Shown: positions 35,274 to 43,621, numbered from the stretch's first letter. The stretch: DNA of 64,000 bases from an uncultured Isosphaeraceae bacterium (GCA_945957605.1 CAMFLR010000012.1:62001-126000), one strand, 5' to 3'. Notes: generated by a model from the sequence alone, not told the origin. A program made the numbers and translations.

Positions 35274-36056
35274 ATGCGTTTTGTAAACTCTCGACTTTTG
35301 CAGCGTGGAGTTTTCACACTGATCGCCTTGTTCTTGGCGTACCGTTGGTACGGCATGACCGGGCCGGACTTCAAGCGGCGAGCACACGGGTTTCCTGTAT
35401 ACGACATTGCGTTCTCCCCCGACGGCAAAATCCTGGCGTCGAGCGGCGCGGATAAGCTCATCCGCCTCTGGGATGTTCGCACATGGCGGCCATACGCCGT
35501 CATTTCAGGACATACTGAATTTGTGAGTCGAATCGCTTTTTCACCTGACGGCAAGACTCTAGGATCAATAGGAATCCGGGACGATCGAGGTGTTTGGTTG
35601 TGGGACGTGTCGACAGGTGAGTTGAAGTCGCGAAATCCCGACGAATCATCATTCGCGTGGGGAACTCCCAATCGAACGATAAGTCCGGATGGCCAATATC
35701 GTGTTGAGACAGACGGAGCCTCCCGATTCTCGACATTGATAATCAATGATGCCTATTCTAAAGAGAACATTTGTGCACTTGAAGGACATCCCGATCAAAT
35801 CAATGCCTGGGCCTTCTATCCCCGCGCGGGAATCATCGCGACGGGTGGCGGGTTCACGTCGCATCCTTGGCCAGTCAATGCACGCGGTGACGTGCGGTTA
35901 TGGGATGTGAAAACAGGGATGCGAATCGCTAAGCTCAAATGGCATTGGGGTGCGATCAGCGATCTTGCGTTCTCGCCTGATGGCCAATGGCTCGTAACCG
36001 CAAGCTACGACGGTACAATTCAGGGGTGGAACGTTAAGCGAATTCTGGGACGGTGA
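35274..36056 (+). CDS. WD40-repeat protein
   Basis: 260 residues. The N-terminus has one hydrophobic stretch (RGVFTLIALFLAYRWYG) that may anchor it. Then follow WD40 units recognisable by VYDIAFSPDGKILASSGADK / IRLWDVRT, SRIAFSPDGKTLGS / VWLWDVST, an irregular unit, ADVRLWDVKTG and ISDLAFSPDGQWLVTASYDG / IQGWNV. Only four to five blades are visible, fewer than a closed seven-blade propeller, so the gene could be a shortened copy or the fold may be completed by a partner. Such proteins are numerous in planctomycetes and usually scaffold protein interactions. Confidence 0.8.
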   Translation: MRFVNSRLLQRGVFTLIALFLAYRWYGMTGPDFKRRAHGFPVYDIAFSPDGKILASSGADKLIRLWDVRTWRPYAVISGHTEFVSRIAFSPDGKTLGSIGIRDDRGVWLWDVSTGELKSRNPDESSFAWGTPNRTISPDGQYRVETDGASRFSTLIINDAYSKENICALEGHPDQINAWAFYPRAGIIATGGGFTSHPWPVNARGDVRLWDVKTGMRIAKLKWHWGAISDLAFSPDGQWLVTASYDGTIQGWNVKRILGR

Positions 36057-36136
36057 AGAGCATCGTCACGACGAGATAATTCGCGCAGCGCGACCGCACC
36101 GAGGTTTCCTTCGGTGTGTCGATCCCATTGAATTAA

Positions 36137-36301
36137 TAGTTACGCGATCAGGACGATGGGATGCAGTAGGAATGGGTGGCGCAGCCACAAGAGGGCAAAA
36201 CGGAACAGTTTGCGATCTCCTCTTGTCGCTTCGCGACCGGGACAACGAGTTGTCCCGGCCACCCGATTTGGCGTAATGTTCGACGCCAAATCCGTAACTC
36301 G
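36137..36301 (+). repeat. family B palindromic repeat, copy B3 (internally deleted)
   Basis: Outer ends AGTTACGCG and CCGTAACTC. The core starts directly at GGGTGGCGCAGCCAC, so the left inner hairpin present in B1 and B2 is missing. The right part GTCGCTTCGCGACCGGGACA and the CCCGGCCACCC end are intact. Confidence 0.78.
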
Positions 36302-36389
36302 CATTAACTTTGCCCATCAGTGATCTGCCGCGGGATTGCGGACCGGCGCTTCGAAACGAGATAATCATCGAGCTTGGTTTACTCAGCAT

Positions 36390-36454
36390 GGCCGCAGAGC
36401 GGCCGGAAGAGCGTTACCACGCAGAGCATGGTAACGAGGAGATCAATGATCTCC
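36390..36454. repeat. family D palindrome pair, copy D2
   Basis: GGCCGCAGAGCGGCC (36390-36404), CGTTACCACGCAGAGCATGG plus TAACG (36412-36436) and a third hairpin GGAGATCAATGATCTCC (36438-36454). It lies between the B3 element and the RNase HII-like gene. Confidence 0.72.
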
Positions 36455-36485
36455 TTATATAATTAAATCGCGTCAGGAATCCCCA

Positions 36486-37415
36486 ATGCTCTGGGTCGGC
36501 ATCGACGAGGCGGGTTACGGGCCGAACCTAGGGCCGCTCGTCATGTCCGCAGTGATCGCCGAGGGGCCGGAAACGCATCCGCCCGACGTTTGGGCAGACC
36601 TGGCTGAAACCGTCTGTCGCGCTGGAGGATCAGCCGATAAGCTCTGGGTCGATGATTCGAAAGCAGTGTTCAAGGCGCGGAAAGAACGCAAGCGGCTCGA
36701 TCATGCCTGTTATGCATTGATCGACGCAGCCGGCCGGCCAGTTCCGCAGTGTATCGAATCACTGTTCCAGGCGATTCAGGCCGGTTCGCTCGCTGAAGTC
36801 GAGCTAGCGCCCTGGGTTGAGAATTCCGACCCATTCAACAGCGCCGATCTCAAACCCGCCGCGCCGTTTCAGGGGGCGAACTGGCGGATTATCGATGTGA
36901 AATCGGTGGTCATGGGACCTTCGCGATTCAATGCGCGGCTGGACGTGCATCGATCGAAGGCTTCGGTCCACTTTGAGGCGTTTATCGAGCTGCTTAGCCA
37001 CGTCTGGAATCTGACCGGGCAGTCACGGCCGGCTTCGGTGCGGTCGGATAAGCACGGGGCGCGGAATTATTACTGGGATAACCTGGTGCAGGCGTTTCCC
37101 GAAGTTTGGATCGACAGGGGTGTCGAGGGGCCGGAGTTGAGCGTTTATGCGCTGCGGTCGAACGATCGCCGCCTCGATTTGCGGCTCGAGCCCAAGGCGG
37201 ACGCGGGCGACGGCCTGGTCGCGCTGGCGTCTTTGGTGAGTAAGGCCGTCCGCGAGCGGTGGATGGACGTATTTAACGCGTATTGGATCGCGCGATTTCC
37301 CGACCTCAAACCGACGGCCGGCTATCCTGGCGATGCCGCGCGGTTTCGCGAGGTGATCGAGCCCGCCTGCCAGGCGCAAGGGCTACCCCTCGACGCGTGG
37401 TGGCGGCGGAAATAA
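36486..37415 (+). CDS. divergent RNase HII-like protein
   Basis: 309 residues. It opens WVGIDEAGYGPNLGPLVMSA, matching the RNase HII active-site block (GIDEAGRGPxxGPVV) with both acidic residues (Asp7, Glu8). Next is VDDSKAVFKARKERKRL, matching the DSKKL block. Near the C-terminus GDGLVALASLVSKAVRERWM matches the AAASIIAKVTRDxxM block, and PTAGYPGDAARF ends it. About 110 residues of new sequence sit between these blocks, so it is about 100 residues longer than normal RNase HII. The Gly-Arg-Gly of the first block is Gly-Tyr-Gly, which usually contacts the ribonucleotide junction. Likely a nuclease paralogue, specificity uncertain. Confidence 0.75.
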   Translation: MLWVGIDEAGYGPNLGPLVMSAVIAEGPETHPPDVWADLAETVCRAGGSADKLWVDDSKAVFKARKERKRLDHACYALIDAAGRPVPQCIESLFQAIQAGSLAEVELAPWVENSDPFNSADLKPAAPFQGANWRIIDVKSVVMGPSRFNARLDVHRSKASVHFEAFIELLSHVWNLTGQSRPASVRSDKHGARNYYWDNLVQAFPEVWIDRGVEGPELSVYALRSNDRRLDLRLEPKADAGDGLVALASLVSKAVRERWMDVFNAYWIARFPDLKPTAGYPGDAARFREVIEPACQAQGLPLDAWWRRK

Positions 37416-37487
37416 CGAGAGATCAAAGAGTTCAGCAAGACAAAACGGACGGAATACGGCAGGTTTGGCGAGCGGAGGCGGGGTGGT

Positions 37488-37706
37488 TTATCGTTCGCGA
37501 TAAACGATGCGACCCTTGGTGAGGTCGTAGGGCGTGATTTCGATCGTCACGCGGTCGCCGGGGACGATACGAATGAAGTTCTTGCGCATCTTACCGGCGA
37601 TGTGCGCCAGGATGCGATGACCGGTTTCCAGCTCGACCATGAACTGCGTATTGGGCAGAGCCTCGACAATTCGGCCTTCCGTACGAATGGGTTCCTCTTT
37701 CGCCAC
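37488..37706 (-). CDS. infA: translation initiation factor IF-1
   Basis: The 72-residue OB-fold protein binds the ribosomal A site during initiation. The sequence [39 protein letters not shown] and [21 protein letters not shown] is canonical over its whole length. It starts at a GTG (37706) with AGGAGA 6 bases upstream; longer in-frame starts add 43 residues that match nothing. It stands apart from ribosomal protein genes and converges with the RNase HII-like gene. Confidence 0.96.
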   Translation of the reverse strand: MAKEEPIRTEGRIVEALPNTQFMVELETGHRILAHIAGKMRKNFIRIVPGDRVTIEITPYDLTKGRIVYRER

Positions 37707-38011
37707 GCCGATCTCCTGAACACAATAGCCCCGGCCCCAGGCACAATTCCCGAGGAAACAGATCTCGGTGGAGAGCCGAGCGTCCCCTGCGCGCCGAAGC
37801 GGGACGCCTCCTCCGATCAAGCCAGACGGCACCAATCGCCATCGACCCTGGAATCATGATAACCGGTCGAATCCCAATCCGCCAGCGGAGGTCATGGGTT
37901 ACGACGGTCTTTTACGGGCGCACGCCCTGTCGAGCCGGTCATACCTCGTCCCGTTTCTTTGGCGGCGGATCGAGTTGCCAGGCTGGCTCTCTGTTCACGC
38001 TGGTCTGATCG
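37707..38011. other. gene-free interval upstream of infA
   Basis: About 300 bases between infA and the next leftward gene, with no credible frame. It must hold the infA promoter. GC-rich, with no strong repeat. Confidence 0.4.
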
Positions 38012-38389
38012 TCAAAGATCTATGTGAGCGGGAACAACTTCGGGCTTCGGCGGCAAAGGCGGTAAGGGATCCCAGGGACGATTCGCCGCCTTGTTATAAA
38101 TATCGGCGATGGTTTCGTAGTACTGGCGCCACCTGAGTCTGAGCGCAGGAGTGCGTCCGCACTCGAAGCCGTAACCATGCTCCTGATTGGCATCATCGGG
38201 CCAATGCGCCAGGATCTGGCGGAGTTCGCTGACGCACTCTCGGTAATATTCAGCGCGTCGCTCGTAGTATTCATGAAGCCGTATGGATTCCTGGCGCTGA
38301 AAGTACGCAACCATCCCGAGAAAAGACGAGATAATTGCCACAGCGAGCATCATGCGTCGCACGGTGAGTCGCGGGAAATTTCGTCGCAT
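38012..38389 (-). CDS. small membrane-anchored hypothetical protein
   Basis: 125 residues from ATG 38389: a basic start (RRNFPRLTVRRMMLAVAIIS) running into one membrane helix, then a charged segment with YYERRAEYYREC and a Pro-rich tail (PLPPLPPKPEVVP). This 'RRxxFxxRRMM + helix' plan is very common in Isosphaeraceae and Gemmataceae small proteins of unknown role. An upstream TTG (38425) is possible; neither start has a clear ribosome site. Confidence 0.6.
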   Translation of the reverse strand: MRRNFPRLTVRRMMLAVAIISSFLGMVAYFQRQESIRLHEYYERRAEYYRECVSELRQILAHWPDDANQEHGYGFECGRTPALRLRWRQYYETIADIYNKAANRPWDPLPPLPPKPEVVPAHIDL

Positions 38390-38659
38390 GGGTTCGAGTT
38401 TATGGGATAAGCGAGTAGTCCTCAACCTATTGCTCTATCACACGTAGATTTCGAATCGCGCGGCCACGGGGTTTCGGGCCGTGCCCTCCACCCCACACCG
38501 CGCAAGCCGATCCGCTGGTGAAAGTTCGGGGAACACTTTGAGTTTTGCGAGGCGTGTACGTTCTCAATTTGCTGTAATTCCAAGTCCTTTTCCCGCCGGC
38601 GAATCGACGCGCCAGGCTGTGTCGGTCTGCCTTTACGCCTTGCGCGGTACACCGCTTGT

Positions 38660-38782
38660 TCAGACTGGCTCCTGCATCGCGACGTAAACCATCGCGGCGA
38701 GGATCAGGAACAGCACGCAGAGGCTGAAGATCAGGAACAGGAAGATGAACCAGTTGATGCCGAGCTTTTTGATGAAGTTCAA
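38660..38782 (-). CDS. 40-residue single-pass membrane protein
   Basis: A short frame from TTG 38782 to TGA 38660 encodes MNFIKKLGINWFIFLFLIFS and a further LCVLFLILAA followed by MVYVAMQEPV: a basic start, one long helix of about 24 hydrophobic residues and a short tail. GAGG lies 6 bases upstream of the TTG. Planctomycetes carry small single-helix proteins like this, often near other membrane genes. It is too short for standard gene finders. Confidence 0.55.
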   Translation of the reverse strand: MNFIKKLGINWFIFLFLIFSLCVLFLILAAMVYVAMQEPV

Positions 38783-38877
38783 AGGGAGCCTCGGGTGAGA
38801 TTTTGAATTTCGTGCGCGCGTTATTGATGGTGAAATGAATTGGTCTCATTCCTGTCAGGCGGCAAAAGGGGGGAGCC

Positions 38878-39183
38878 GTGAAGAAGTCGGAACCGCTCTG
38901 CCTGGCGCTGACCTTGAGCTTCGCGATTACGTTGATCGCCGTGACGACGGTTACGGTCATCCTACCGGCCTTTGCCATTGCCACGCATGCGATGACTGTT
39001 CAGTTCGGTTCGATGGCTGAAATGGCGGGGAGACTTATACTGATTCTCCTCGTCACTCTTCTCATCGAGTTGGCGCGAATTGCCGAAGCCATTCAGTTCG
39101 TCGAACAGCCGTTCCTGCCGCGCATTGGCAGGTTGCTGTTCTTACTGGAAGTCGCGAGAGAGTTGCTCTCTACAATGTCGTAG
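38878..39183 (+). CDS. small hypothetical membrane protein
   Basis: 101 residues from a GTG with GGGGGAG just upstream. Two hydrophobic segments (ALTLSFAITLIAVTTVTVI and AGRLILILLVTLLIELA) and a charged end. Divergent from the 40-residue protein, about 95 bases away. No family recognised; real coding status is supported by the ribosome site and hydrophobic pattern only. Confidence 0.45.
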   Translation: MKKSEPLCLALTLSFAITLIAVTTVTVILPAFAIATHAMTVQFGSMAEMAGRLILILLVTLLIELARIAEAIQFVEQPFLPRIGRLLFLLEVARELLSTMS

Positions 39184-39289
39184 AACGCAAGCCTGGCGTG
39201 GGCGGGCTAATGCCGTTCCGCCGGTTCTTGAATCCGCGTGGTGAAGCCAGGGGACGGACTGGTAATCAGGTGAGATCGCATACGGGCGA

Positions 39290-39334
39290 GCTTCTTGTGG
39301 CTGCGCCACCCAGGTTCGAGAACCTGGGTTAACC
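39290..39334 (+). repeat. family A hairpin repeat, copy A6
   Basis: CTTCTTGTGGCTGCGCCAC, then CCAGGTTCGAGAACCTGG and GTTAACC. Note the TGG/CCA base-pair change in its first hairpin (GTGGCTGCGCCAC), a compensatory difference from GCGGC...GCCGC. Confidence 0.7.
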
Positions 39335-39342
39335 ATGGGCGC

Positions 39343-40233
39343 TTAGCTCTTAGGATGCAACGGCGGCAGCAAGCCTTTCACCTTCAACTTCACCTGATAA
39401 ACCTTGTCCACCGCTGTAATGGCCAGAATCGAGCCATCTCCCCGCCAGGCGAGATTTGAGGGACGCTCGGGCAACTCGAGGATGCCGAGCAGCGTTCCGT
39501 CGGGCGAATAGACCCACACGCCGAGCGCGACCGCGACGTACACGCGGCCGTCCATGTCGACCTTCATGCCGTCGGGTCCGCCGGGTTTGCCGGGGTCTTG
39601 CGTTGCAAAAACTCGGCCGGAATTGGCGACGATGCCACCGTGTTCGTTGATATCAAACGCACGAACATGATAGTGCGCGGTGTCGCAAATGTAGAGTGTC
39701 TTCTCATCGGGCGAGAAGGCGAGGCCGTTGGGCTTTTCGAAGTCGTCGAGCAGGAGATGAAGTTCGTTGTTCTTAGGGTCAAGGGCATATACACCCTGGA
39801 ATTGCAGGGTGCGGGTTTCGGGAGTGACGCCGTAAGGCGGGTCGGTGAAGTAGAGCCAGCCGTTGGCACCGCGGCCGACGATGTCGTTCGGGCTGTTCAG
39901 GTGGCCGCCTTGCCACTCGGTGACGACCGTTTCAACATTGGTGCCGTCGGGCTTCATCCGCGAGATTTGCCGACCGGTTTGTTCGCAGAAGTAGATGAGG
40001 CCGTCGGGACCGAAAGTTTGGCCGTTGGCCGCGCCGGTGTTTTCGCGGAGAAGGGTAACAGTGCCATTGGGCGCGAGATGGTAGGTCTTTTCGGCCTTCA
40101 CGTCTTCGAACAGGAGCGAGCCGTCGAGCAATTCGAGCGGACCTTCGGTGAAGACGAGACCACTGGCCAAGAGTTCGACCGATTCGCTCGCGACCAGGGC
40201 CGAGAGTCCGTTATCGCGCAGGATGGAAACCAT
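39343..40233 (-). CDS. SMP-30/gluconolactonase-family protein
   Basis: The 296-residue six-blade propeller of the SMP-30/gluconolactonase type has LVFTEGPLELLDGSLLFEDV (Glu ligand), NSPNDIVGRGANGWLYFTDP (Asn/Asp ligands), KPNGLAFSPDEKTLYICDTA and GGPDGMKVDMDGRVYVA (Asp ligand). Enzymes of the family hydrolyse sugar lactones with a divalent metal. There is no signal peptide, so it is cytoplasmic. ATG 40233 is chosen from GAGG 6-7 bases upstream. The open frame runs further back through a family B repeat, but that extension has no protein character. Confidence 0.88.
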   Translation of the reverse strand: MVSILRDNGLSALVASESVELLASGLVFTEGPLELLDGSLLFEDVKAEKTYHLAPNGTVTLLRENTGAANGQTFGPDGLIYFCEQTGRQISRMKPDGTNVETVVTEWQGGHLNSPNDIVGRGANGWLYFTDPPYGVTPETRTLQFQGVYALDPKNNELHLLLDDFEKPNGLAFSPDEKTLYICDTAHYHVRAFDINEHGGIVANSGRVFATQDPGKPGGPDGMKVDMDGRVYVAVALGVWVYSPDGTLLGILELPERPSNLAWRGDGSILAITAVDKVYQVKLKVKGLLPPLHPKS

Positions 40234-40294
40234 CGGCAGCCTCAAAGTTCGCGAAAAAGTCGGGTCGAAATTCCGGGACGGGCGATCGGTATGC

Positions 40295-40459
40295 GAGTTA
40301 CGCATTCGGTAGCCGGGACAACTTTGTTGTCGCGGTCGCGAAGCGACAAGAGGATATCGCGACCTGTTCGGCTTCGCCCTCTTGTGGCTACGCCACCCGG
40401 ACAACAAGTTGTCCGGGCCACCCAGTCCTAGCCATTGTCTTATCCTAACTGGGTAACTT
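40295..40459 (-). repeat. family B palindromic repeat, copy B4 (MITE-like)
   Basis: Outer ends GAGTTACGCA and GGGTAACTT. Read on the minus strand the core is GGGTGGCCCGGACAAC, then GTGGCGTAGCCAC, GTCGCTTCGCGACCGCGACA. Because it is open in one minus-strand frame it appears as an artificial N-terminal extension of the SMP-30 gene. Confidence 0.8.
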
Positions 40460-40499
40460 CCACCGTATTGTAGAACCGCGCGGGATCGCGCGAAACGGC

Positions 40500-41510
40500 T
40501 CAGAACCAGAATCGCTTGTCGACCTGATTGATCAACTCTTCGCCACGCGTGAATCGCCTCACGTTTTCGGTGAGCGTCGCCAGATGTCGCGCGGCGATTG
40601 CGGGCGAATAGCCAGCCGTGTGCGGCGTGATGAGGACGTTGGGGAAATCCCAAAGCGCGTGGTCGGCTGGTAGCGGCTCGACCTCGAAAACGTCGAGCGC
40701 TGCGCCCGCGATATGCTTCGATTTCAACGCTGCGACCAGATCATCGAGGACGACGATAGCGCCTCGGCCGATGTTGATGAGATAGCCGCTCGGCTTCATC
40801 TGGCTGATCGTCGCGGCGTTAAACAATCCCGCGGATTCTGGTGTGTGAGGCGCGGCGATCACGACGAAATCGGACTGCGCCAATAGCGTCGAAAGCTCGT
40901 CCATGCCCCAGACTGACGTGACGTCGGAATTGGGTGCGATTCGTTCGGGATGTTTGTCGACCGCGATGATGTTCATGCCGAACGCCTTGGCGCGTTTGGC
41001 GATGTCGCGGCCGATTGCTCCCAGGCCGACGATTCCCATCGTGGCATCGGGCAGAAAGATCGTCGCGCGGTCCATGTCGTTGACGGTTCCCGGGCCGGCG
41101 GCGAAGTTTACCCGTCCCTTTTCGCCACCGAGTGGGTCGTAGCGATGTTCGAGTTGATTGCGAATATAAACATGCAGATTGCGGGCGAAGCAGATGACGT
41201 AGCCCATCACCTGGTCGGCGATCACGTCGCCAAACAGGCCGCGCATGTTGGTCAGCGTGCAGGGGTGATCGACGAGGGCCGGGAAGATGTAGTGTTCTAG
41301 ACTCACCGTGAACGATTGCACCCAGCTCAATTGATTGGCGGCGGCGAGCAGGGGGGGCGTGATCTTGCCCAGGTAGGCGTCGGCACCGGACATTGCGGCG
41401 AGGGCTTCGTCTGAAGTCGTCGCGTTGGCGAACTCGGTCCCCGGCGCGGCGGCGGACTGGAGGGCGGCGAGGCGATCGGCTTCGACGGCAGGGTGGATGA
41501 CGATTTTCAT
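40500..41510 (-). CDS. D-2-hydroxyacid dehydrogenase-family protein
   Basis: The 336-residue protein has the D-isomer-specific 2-hydroxyacid dehydrogenase plan: an N-terminal substrate domain, then the NAD-binding fold with TMGIVGLGAIGRDIAKRAKAFGM (GxGxxG), DFVVIAAPHTPESAGLFNA, YLINIGRGAIVVLDDLVAAL and DVFEVEPLPADHALWDFPNVLITPHTAG with the catalytic His. The Arg and Glu catalytic positions (NIGRG, FEVEPLP) are present. It follows the glycosyltransferase-like gene by 9 bases and is likely in one transcript with it and the DMT transporter. Confidence 0.88.
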   Translation of the reverse strand: MKIVIHPAVEADRLAALQSAAAPGTEFANATTSDEALAAMSGADAYLGKITPPLLAAANQLSWVQSFTVSLEHYIFPALVDHPCTLTNMRGLFGDVIADQVMGYVICFARNLHVYIRNQLEHRYDPLGGEKGRVNFAAGPGTVNDMDRATIFLPDATMGIVGLGAIGRDIAKRAKAFGMNIIAVDKHPERIAPNSDVTSVWGMDELSTLLAQSDFVVIAAPHTPESAGLFNAATISQMKPSGYLINIGRGAIVVLDDLVAALKSKHIAGAALDVFEVEPLPADHALWDFPNVLITPHTAGYSPAIAARHLATLTENVRRFTRGEELINQVDKRFWF

Positions 41511-41519
41511 GAATGGGTC

Positions 41520-42632
41520 TCAGCTCTGCCGGATGCAGGCGATCAGGTGGTCGGCGACGCGTTGGGCACCGTCGATTGGGAACGGGGGTGGGCCGGGACG
41601 GAGCGTGAGGGCCTGGTCGATCGCGGCTTCGATGGCGAACTCGTTGAAATCTTGCGGGCTGACGCGAATACCGCCGCCCCACGCGTTCAAGGCTCGCTCG
41701 AGTTCGGGATGTTCGGCGAATCCAGTTCGGGGCGGATAGATGAACGGCGTGCCGGCGACGATCACCTCGCAGACGGTCCCATATCCCGCCTTGGCCACGG
41801 CGATGTCGCACGAGGCGGCGAGGTCGGCACCGGTCCATTCCCACGGCGGGGCGACGTGCAGGTTCGGCACTTCACCTGCGTCGTGCGGCGGAGGGTGAAA
41901 TCCGACGAAGTGAATTCCGCGCTCTCCCATTTTTCGCAACCGATCCCAGCCCATACCGTACTGGCCATAGCGGCCGACATAGAAATAAACGAGGCGGTCG
42001 CTGGTTGCCAGTCCCAGCTTTTCGCGAAGCTCGACCCGGCGGTCGCGCCCGGGCGTTACCACCATGCCGACTTCAATAATTGGCGCGATTCCCGTAAGCG
42101 GGAGGGCCGGTTCGGCGCGAAAAATGGCCGTCGCCTGGGAATAGATGGCATTCAGTTCGGCGACGAGTTTTTTGCCGAGTTCGTCGACGGCGTGCTCGCG
42201 GTAGATGTCGGCCCAGGTGAAGTTGGCGAGGAGGAAGGCGGGGATTTCCGCCTTTTTGGCGGAGACGAGCGGTGTGGCGGGGGCGTCGCAAAGGACGACG
42301 GAAGCACCGCTGGAACGAAGCAGATTGGCGTCGGTTTCGATTCGTGCGACTGCCTCGGCATGAGCTTCTAAAGCGCGACGGATCGTCTCAGACCCATCCG
42401 TCGTAAGGCTATCGCCGGGCGGGTTGTAAGCGCCGAAGTCGGTTGGCCGAGGTTCAAATGAAGCGGGGCGAATCAGACGTTCGCCCCAGTGGGTGATCAA
42501 CTCGGCGCCGCAGTGGATCGTGATCGGAATCTCATCCGGGATCAGGTTGAGCACGCTGACCGTGCGATTGAGATGGCCGAATCCGTGACTTGTAACGAAG
42601 ACGGCCAGACTGCGCGGTCGCGATTCACTCAT
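41520..42632 (-). CDS. GT-B fold glycosyltransferase-like protein
   Basis: 370 residues. The N-terminal motif FVTSHGFGHLNRTVSVLNLI is typical of MurG/GT28-like and of the N-terminal domain of plant L-arabinokinase ('GHGFGHATR'). The C-terminal half contains LVYFYVGRYGQYGMGWDRLRKM, LHVAPPWEWTGADLAASCDI, KAGYGTVCEVIVAGTPFIYPPRTGFAEHPE and the acidic end, i.e. the nucleotide-sugar binding region of GT-B enzymes. The donor and acceptor are unknown. Its start overlaps the stop of the upstream transporter gene (ATGA), a mark of translational coupling. Confidence 0.78.
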   Translation of the reverse strand: MSESRPRSLAVFVTSHGFGHLNRTVSVLNLIPDEIPITIHCGAELITHWGERLIRPASFEPRPTDFGAYNPPGDSLTTDGSETIRRALEAHAEAVARIETDANLLRSSGASVVLCDAPATPLVSAKKAEIPAFLLANFTWADIYREHAVDELGKKLVAELNAIYSQATAIFRAEPALPLTGIAPIIEVGMVVTPGRDRRVELREKLGLATSDRLVYFYVGRYGQYGMGWDRLRKMGERGIHFVGFHPPPHDAGEVPNLHVAPPWEWTGADLAASCDIAVAKAGYGTVCEVIVAGTPFIYPPRTGFAEHPELERALNAWGGGIRVSPQDFNEFAIEAAIDQALTLRPGPPPFPIDGAQRVADHLIACIRQS

Positions 42633-43621
42633 GACGAAACAGGTACCTGGGTCCGAACTGGTCGCGGAATGACGATCCGCTTGGGGCCTCGGTTTGTACC
42701 GAATAGCCCGACCATGATCAACGTCCCACCGAGCGCCAGCGTCGGTGTGAGGCGGTCGCCGAAGAGCAGGGCACCCCAGATCATCGTCAGCACCGGCGAG
42801 AGGTTGCCGAACGTCGCCACCTGGCTCGAATCGAGCTTGTGCAGCGCGAGGTTCTGGAACCAGAGGCCGAAAATCGTCGGGATGAACGTCAGGTGCAGAA
42901 GCGCGAGCCAGGCGCGGTTGGAAACGCCCGAAAACGGCGGCCAGGAATTCATGTTCCAGAAGGCAATGGGAACGTCGAGCAGGCTACCAAACAAAAACGT
43001 TCCGGCGAGCACCGGCAGCGAGCCGTAACGTCCCACAAGCGGTTTGCCGACAGTGAGATACGCTCCCCACGAGGTAACAGCGCCGATGAGCAGAAGGTCG
43101 CCGCGAGCCACATCGGAACCGCCTGCGGCCTGGCCGTTGAAGTTGCCGAGCGCGATCACAAACAGGCCGAGCATGCTCGAGAGCACGCCAAGCAGCCGGT
43201 TCACGGCGAAATGTTCTTGCCGAAGCACGGTTGCGAGGGCGAGCACGACCAGGGGGCAGGCGGCGTAAATGAGCGCGACGTGGGTTGTCGGGGCGAGTCG
43301 CGCACCGTTCAGGAAGAAGAACTGATTGATCGGGATGCAGCAGGCACCGGTGATCAGCAGGCGCGGGAGGTCGTTTCGGAGCATCCGGCGAAAGCCTTCG
43401 GAGCGCCAGACGAACGGCAAGAGCACGAGCCCGGAGATGCCGAACCGAATGAGCGGAATCAGGCCGACGGGGATTTCATGGACGACATAACGCGCGGAGG
43501 GCGCGGTGCTCGAACCGATGAGCACCATCATGACAAGGTAGAAATAAGCCGTGGGATCGGTTGTGGGCGGCTTTGGCTTTGGGAACGAACTGTCGCCTTC
43601 CCCTAAACTGTCATCCGACAT
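42629..43621 (-). CDS. EamA/DMT-superfamily transporter
   Basis: The 330-residue protein has ten predicted helices and two EamA repeats: SSTAPSARYVVHEIPVGLIPL, LRLLITGACCIPINQFFFLNGARLAPTTHVALIYAACPLVVL, RLLGVLSSMLGLFVIALGNF, and in the second half LALLHLTFIPTIFGLWFQNLAL and QVATFGNLSPVLTMIWGALLFGDRLTPTLALGGTLIMVGLF. Typical drug/metabolite exporter of unknown substrate. It is the first gene of a three-gene leftward unit and is divergent from the sigma-factor gene. Confidence 0.9.
   Translation of the reverse strand: MSDDSLGEGDSSFPKPKPPTTDPTAYFYLVMMVLIGSSTAPSARYVVHEIPVGLIPLIRFGISGLVLLPFVWRSEGFRRMLRNDLPRLLITGACCIPINQFFFLNGARLAPTTHVALIYAACPLVVLALATVLRQEHFAVNRLLGVLSSMLGLFVIALGNFNGQAAGGSDVARGDLLLIGAVTSWGAYLTVGKPLVGRYGSLPVLAGTFLFGSLLDVPIAFWNMNSWPPFSGVSNRAWLALLHLTFIPTIFGLWFQNLALHKLDSSQVATFGNLSPVLTMIWGALLFGDRLTPTLALGGTLIMVGLFGTNRGPKRIVIPRPVRTQVPVSS

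Noticed and set aside
38427..38984. Minus-strand frame of 185 codons
   Set aside because: It overlaps the better supported short membrane genes at 38660 and 38878, and its translation has no protein-like pattern.
40234..40653. Upstream extension of the SMP-30 gene by 140 codons
   Set aside because: It reads through a family B repeat; the repeat happens to be open in this frame. A proper ribosome site precedes ATG 40233.
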